A stretch of 64,000 nucleotides of DNA from Oscillospiraceae bacterium (GTDB lineage: Bacteria > Bacillota > Clostridia > Oscillospirales > Oscillospiraceae): positions 93,795-157,794 of the forward strand of contig SVLD01000001.1 in the NCBI GenBank assembly GCA_015068125.1. The letters are read 5' to 3'. Below the pieces are notes generated by a model. It had not been told where the DNA came from, searched no databases, and worked only from the letters and a program-made list of their open reading frames with translations. The position numbers and the translations under genes are program-made. How positions within the stretch are numbered: the stretch's first letter is position 1; each line of letters starts with the position of its first letter. Below are positions 60,771 to 64,000 of this stretch, piece after piece.

Positions 60771-60801
60771 TTGACTCTCACGTAACGTCATAGTATATGA
60801 T
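60771..60801 (+). promoter_or_regulatory. MerR-type promoter with 19-bp spacer
   Basis: TTGACT (60771-60776), 19-bp spacer, TATGAT (60796-60801). The dyad ACT-ctc-ACGT-a-ACGT-cat-AGT fills the spacer, the classical site at which MerR proteins untwist DNA. Confidence 0.82.
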
Positions 60802-60823
60802 AGAGCCAGGAGGAGGGATGCGT

Positions 60824-61555
60824 ATGATGACGGTTGCACAAGTGAGCAAGCGAACCGGTGTCAGCGTGCGGACGCTGCACCATTACGATCAGATCGGCCT
60901 GCTGAGACCCACCGAGGTAACGGATGCCGGATATCGACTGTATGACGATGCGGCTTTGGACAAGCTCTATATGATTCTGGTGTATCGGGAGCTGGGTTTA
61001 TCTCTGAATGAAATCGGTAGCATTCTGGACGCGCCGGACTATGACCGGAATCGTGTTTTGGAGCATCAGATCCAACTGATGCAGGAGCGAATAGAAAAAC
61101 TGCAAAACCGAATCAGTTTTGCAAGAGGAATGTTAATGTTAGGAGTGAAATATATGGATTTTGAAGGATTTGACCCCAAGAAAATTGATGAATACAGTCA
61201 GCAGGCCAAGACACTTTATGGCAAAACGGATGCTTACAAGGAATTCCAGCAGAAGTCCAAGAATCGGACCGCCGAACAGGAAAAGAACCTGAACGCACAG
61301 GTGATGGACTTCTTTGTGCGGCTGGGCAAAATGCGCCCCTGTGCACCGGATAGCAAAGAAGCCCAAAATTGGGCGAAGGAGCTGCAGGCGTTCTTTACAG
61401 AGCATTTTTACACCTGCACACCCCAGATCCTGAAGAGTTTGGCAGAAAGCTACGCCGGTGGTGGCAGCATGACGGAAAACATCGACAAAGTCGGCGGCGA
61501 GGGCACAGGTGCCTTTGCCAAGCAGGTCATTGATATCTATCTTTCCCGTTTATAA
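60824..61555 (+). CDS. MerR-family regulator with TipAS drug-binding domain
   Basis: 243 aa. The N-terminal winged helix reads VAQVSKRTGVSVRTLHHYDQIGLLRP, then a coiled coil to about residue 110. The C-terminal TipAS domain (about 125-240; QQAKTLYGKTDAYKEFQQKS to AFAKQVIDIYLSRL) binds hydrophobic or thiopeptide-like compounds in the TipAL group. Its own upstream MerR-type promoter points to autoactivation. Start: ATG 60824 behind AGGAGG; 60818 and 60827 are alternatives. Confidence 0.9.
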   Translation: MMTVAQVSKRTGVSVRTLHHYDQIGLLRPTEVTDAGYRLYDDAALDKLYMILVYRELGLSLNEIGSILDAPDYDRNRVLEHQIQLMQERIEKLQNRISFARGMLMLGVKYMDFEGFDPKKIDEYSQQAKTLYGKTDAYKEFQQKSKNRTAEQEKNLNAQVMDFFVRLGKMRPCAPDSKEAQNWAKELQAFFTEHFYTCTPQILKSLAESYAGGGSMTENIDKVGGEGTGAFAKQVIDIYLSRL

Positions 61556-61564
61556 CAGGCAATT

Positions 61565-61590
61565 GCGGATGCTTCGGCATCCGCTTTTTG
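61565..61590 (+). terminator. Terminator after merR
   Basis: GCGGATGC-TTCG-GCATCCGC with a stable UUCG tetraloop, followed by five T. Confidence 0.93.
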
Positions 61591-61619
61591 TTGCGAACCC
61601 TGAAAAAATGCGATATAAT
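61591..61619 (+). promoter_or_regulatory. Promoter of the TIGR04076-CPBP-YdeI operon
   Basis: TTGCGA (61591-61596), 17-bp spacer, TATAAT (61614-61619). Confidence 0.8.
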
Positions 61620-61668
61620 GCTTTTAAGACAACCTATACGATGAAAGCAAGCAAATGAGAGGTGTGCT

Positions 61669-61986
61669 ATGAAAAAAGTTAAAATCACTGCCGTCCGAAA
61701 GGCAAGTTACCCGGATTTAATGGAAAAATACGAAAATCCCATCCAGCATGCCTGTGATATCGAAGAAGGGCAGATATGGATCGCCAACGGCTGGGCAAAA
61801 CCGGAAGGTTTCTGCGACAGTGCCTGGGATAGCATTTCTGCCTTTGTGATGACTCTGGCCCACGGTGGTGGGAATTTCTACGATGGGTGGATGAAGAACC
61901 CGAAGTCCGCTATGATCTCCTGCAACGATGGCTTCCGGCCCGTCAGTTTTTATCTGGAAGCCTTGGACGAGGAGGCAGACGCATGA
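61669..61986 (+). CDS. TIGR04076-family small protein
   Basis: 105 aa. Opening KKVKITAVRKASYPDLMEKY and the central CDIEEGQIWIANGWAKPEGFCDSAWDSI with conserved Cys pairs, then SCNDGFRPVSFYLEAL, are the marks of this uncharacterised family, common in clostridia and often placed with small redox or regulatory genes. It overlaps the next gene by 4 bases (ATGA). Confidence 0.87.
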   Translation: MKKVKITAVRKASYPDLMEKYENPIQHACDIEEGQIWIANGWAKPEGFCDSAWDSISAFVMTLAHGGGNFYDGWMKNPKSAMISCNDGFRPVSFYLEALDEEADA

Positions 61987-62717
61987 AAAAACTATATGAG
62001 AAAAGTGAGATTTGGTTTGCGGTAACTTGGATCATTGCCTATGTTGTCCTTGCATCCGCAGGTGATAATATATCGGCAGATTTGGGCATTGAAAAGATCG
62101 TAACTTTGCCCATACTGATCGCGCTGTCTGCGATTTTGTATTTCTTTGTCCGCAAGAACAGTCTGACGGAAAAATACGGCCTTTGCAAGCCCCAACTGCC
62201 CGCCGCAAAGATGCTGTTTTACATCCCACTGTTTGTTCTGCTGACGGCAAATTTATGGTACGGCGTCGCGATGAACCAGTCGCCCCTGGAAACGGTGCTG
62301 TATGTTCTGTCCATGTTCTGCGTCGGCTTTCTTGAGGAAATGATCTTCCGGGGGCTGTTGTTTCAGGCTATGACCAAGAACGGTGTGAAATTCGCCATCA
62401 TTGTTTCCAGTGTGACGTTTGGCATCGGACATATCGTGAACCTCTTTAATGGCTCCGGGGCGGAGCTGCTGCCGAATCTTTTGCAGGTGGTGTATGCCAT
62501 AGCCATCGGCTTTGCCTTCGTGATGATCTATTGCAAGACCAAGAGCCTGATGCCCTGTATCCTCACCCACAGCGTTTTCAACGGACTCAGTGCCTTTGCT
62601 AACGAAGCAGCTATGACACCCCAAAGAGAGATCGTCTCCGGCATTTTGCTTGCGGTGATCGGTGGTGGCTATGCCCTGTATCTTACGCTGGCAGTGAAAG
62701 AAGAGACAACAAAATGA
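61983..62717 (+). CDS. CPBP-family intramembrane protease (CAAX-like, Abi)
   Basis: 244 aa with about seven helices. Motif 1 LEEMIFRGLLFQ supplies the catalytic EE and R, motif 2 FGIGHIVNLF the His, motif 3 LTHSVFNGL the last His/Asn. Relatives cleave prenylated proteins in eukaryotes and in bacteria are tied to bacteriocin maturation or self-immunity. It overlaps both neighbours by 4 bases, so the three genes are one tightly coupled unit. Confidence 0.88.
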   Translation: MKKLYEKSEIWFAVTWIIAYVVLASAGDNISADLGIEKIVTLPILIALSAILYFFVRKNSLTEKYGLCKPQLPAAKMLFYIPLFVLLTANLWYGVAMNQSPLETVLYVLSMFCVGFLEEMIFRGLLFQAMTKNGVKFAIIVSSVTFGIGHIVNLFNGSGAELLPNLLQVVYAIAIGFAFVMIYCKTKSLMPCILTHSVFNGLSAFANEAAMTPQREIVSGILLAVIGGGYALYLTLAVKEETTK

Positions 62718-63283
62718 TGAAAACGGAAAACATCTTTTATACAAGAGACCGGGCCCAGTGGCGTCGATGGCTTGCAGAGCATTTTGAGACGGAAACGGAA
62801 GTTTGGCTTGTGTTTCCCCTGAAGAACAGCGGCAAGCCGGGGCTTTCTTATAACGATGCCGTGGAGGAAGCGCTGTGCTTCGGTTGGATCGACAGCATTT
62901 ATCACGCTGTAGATCAGGGACGCGCCTTGCGGTTCACGCCGAGAAGAGCCGGAAGTCCCTATTCCCGTCCCAACATTGAACGTCTGATTTGGTTGGACAA
63001 GCAGGGTATGCTCTATCCCAGCGTACGGGAAAGTGTTGCCGATCTGATCTCTGCACCCTATGTTTTTCCGGAGGATATCATGGATGCAATTCGTGCAGAC
63101 TCGGTGGCGTGGGCGCATTTTGAAGCCTTCTCCCAGCCCTACAAGCGCATCCGCGTTGCCTACATCGACGCAGCGCGAAAGCGACCCGAGGAATTCAAAA
63201 AGCGACTGGATAGCTTCCTGCGGAAAACCCGGGAGGGTAAGCGGATCCCCGGCTACGGCGGCGTGGATAAGTATTACGATTGA
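62714..63283 (+). CDS. YdeI/OmpD-associated family protein
   Basis: 189 aa. The signature is the N-terminal W-x-x-WL-x-x-H and SYNDAVEEALCFGWIDSIYHAVD block with ALRFTPRRAGSPYSRPNIERL. Members are described as bacteriocin-protection or polymyxin-resistance associated, without a known activity. The placement after a CPBP protease suggests, but does not show, a self-protection or envelope theme. Confidence 0.88.
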   Translation: MMKTENIFYTRDRAQWRRWLAEHFETETEVWLVFPLKNSGKPGLSYNDAVEEALCFGWIDSIYHAVDQGRALRFTPRRAGSPYSRPNIERLIWLDKQGMLYPSVRESVADLISAPYVFPEDIMDAIRADSVAWAHFEAFSQPYKRIRVAYIDAARKRPEEFKKRLDSFLRKTREGKRIPGYGGVDKYYD

Positions 63284-63316
63284 AATGTAAAATTCTCATT
63301 TGTGGGGATGATTGAG

Positions 63317-63835
63317 ATGATTGTTTTCATTACAGGAGCATCGCATGCAGGCAAAACGGCTCTTGCCCAAAAACTGCTCGAAAAATATAAATATCCATAC
63401 CTGTCAATAGACCATCTAAAAATGGGTTTAATTCGCAGCGGTAATACAGAACTTACTCCCATGAGTGATGATAAGGATTTGACCGCATACTTATGGCCCA
63501 TCGTCCGTGAAATGGTTAAAACTGCTATTGAAAACAAGCAGAACTTAATTATCGAAGGCTGCTATATTCCATTCGATTGGCAGAAAGACTTTGACTCCAA
63601 ATATCTTGAAAACATCAAATATTACTGTCTTATAATGAGTGAGGAATATATTAGAAATCACTTTGCCGACATAAAGAAATATGCAAATGTCATTGAAAAT
63701 CGTTTGGATGATGCGTGGTGTACCATTGAGAGCGTTTTGACAGATAATGCGGAAGTCCTCGCCCTTGCGAAAAAGCATAATGCAAACTTTATTCTCATTG
63801 ATGACCAATACGAGATTAACATTGATTTAGATTAA
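63317..63835 (+). CDS. P-loop kinase-like protein
   Basis: 172 aa from the ATG at 63317 behind GGGGATGA. Walker A FITGASHAGKTALAQKL, the following SIDHLKMGLIRSG lid-like segment and LIIEGCYIP (Walker-B-like) recall small-molecule or nucleoside kinases of the adenylate-kinase fold and zeta-toxin-like phosphotransferases. The substrate is unknown. The C-terminal half (ENRLDDAWCTIESVL) is helical. AT-richer than the preceding operon. Confidence 0.82.
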   Translation: MIVFITGASHAGKTALAQKLLEKYKYPYLSIDHLKMGLIRSGNTELTPMSDDKDLTAYLWPIVREMVKTAIENKQNLIIEGCYIPFDWQKDFDSKYLENIKYYCLIMSEEYIRNHFADIKKYANVIENRLDDAWCTIESVLTDNAEVLALAKKHNANFILIDDQYEINIDLD

Positions 63836-64000
63836 TAAATTCCAATATGCCGAACAGATTGACAAATAAAAATTTGACGATAAGTTGCATATTTCTTTGT
63901 AATTTCAACAATGCAACCTGAAGTTTACATTTAGAAACGGCGAATTGGTGGTATGTTTCTGCACGGTGTTCTATAATTTAAGCGACGCAGCGTTAGAAAG
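63836..64000. other. AT-rich non-coding end of window
   Basis: It contains TTGACA at about 63859 and TTGACG near 63876 without a good -10 at proper distance, and a TATAAT-like TCTATAATTT at 63970. No gene or hairpin supported. Confidence 0.5.

Overview
The window looks like a chromosomal stretch from a mid-GC, spore-forming, anaerobic Clostridium-class bacterium, most likely an Oscillospirales (Ruminococcaceae/Oscillospiraceae-like) gut lineage. The evidence is the mix of genes: SpoIVB, CotH-like and cysteine-rich coat-like proteins, a NifS/NifU pair, a DnaD/DnaI replication cluster, a recD2-comF-mreB run, purine-rich Shine-Dalgarno sites and many 4-bp ATGA overlaps. This is inference from gene content; no rRNA is present to confirm it.

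Layout. 1-2.1 kb: nifS-nifU behind a palindromic operator, and a free-Met-sulfoxide reductase. 2.1-6.7 kb: spoIVB and a 60-aa gene, then an rpiR-phosphodiesterase-AEC transporter cassette, followed by a second, broken spoIVB 3' end and a second 60-aa gene, so the cassette sits between two diverged copies of the same segment. 6.9-21.2 kb: CotH-like protein, araD-araM divergent from deoR-HAD phosphatase, an XRE/TPR regulator, CapA, alanine racemase, a PRPP-binding transferase, a two-component system and MscS. 21.6-27.3 kb: asnS, two lipoproteins, tRNA-Leu(TAA), and dnaD-dnaI-yfbR. 27.5-34.7 kb: a complete F-type ATP synthase operon (atpZ-I-B-E-F-H-A-G-D-C) whose c subunit carries the two-carboxylate residues of Na+-coupled rings. 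34.9-51.9 kb: recD2-comF-mreB, galM, an amino-acid ABC importer, tcdA, and a polyamine importer with PotC and PotD fused into one chain. 52.0-53.3 kb: an acyltransferase gene broken by one base.

53.3-60.8 kb is an accessory, partly AT-rich island. It opens with a 3' gene remnant and a Fic protein that has lost both its catalytic histidine and its inhibitory glutamate. Next come a membrane protein and a stand-alone unit in which a consensus promoter reads through about 360 nt of pseudoknotted, highly paired RNA into a 113-aa HNH nuclease. Then follows an operon of small XRE regulator, C5-cytosine DNA methyltransferase and GHKL ATPase fused to a TIR-like domain. Three near-identical operators spaced about 48 bp apart lie between that operon and a divergent SLOG-family gene, suggesting one regulator controls both. 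This methylase + GHKL-TIR + SLOG locus is the best candidate for an undescribed defence system; the HNH-linked RNA is the second. 60.8-64 kb returns to ordinary genes: a TipA-like MerR regulator with a 19-bp-spacer promoter, a tightly overlapping TIGR04076-CPBP-YdeI run and a P-loop kinase-like protein.

Several families of imperfect-palindrome intergenic repeats are scattered through the chromosomal part. No CRISPR array, rRNA, transposase, integrase or replication origin was seen.
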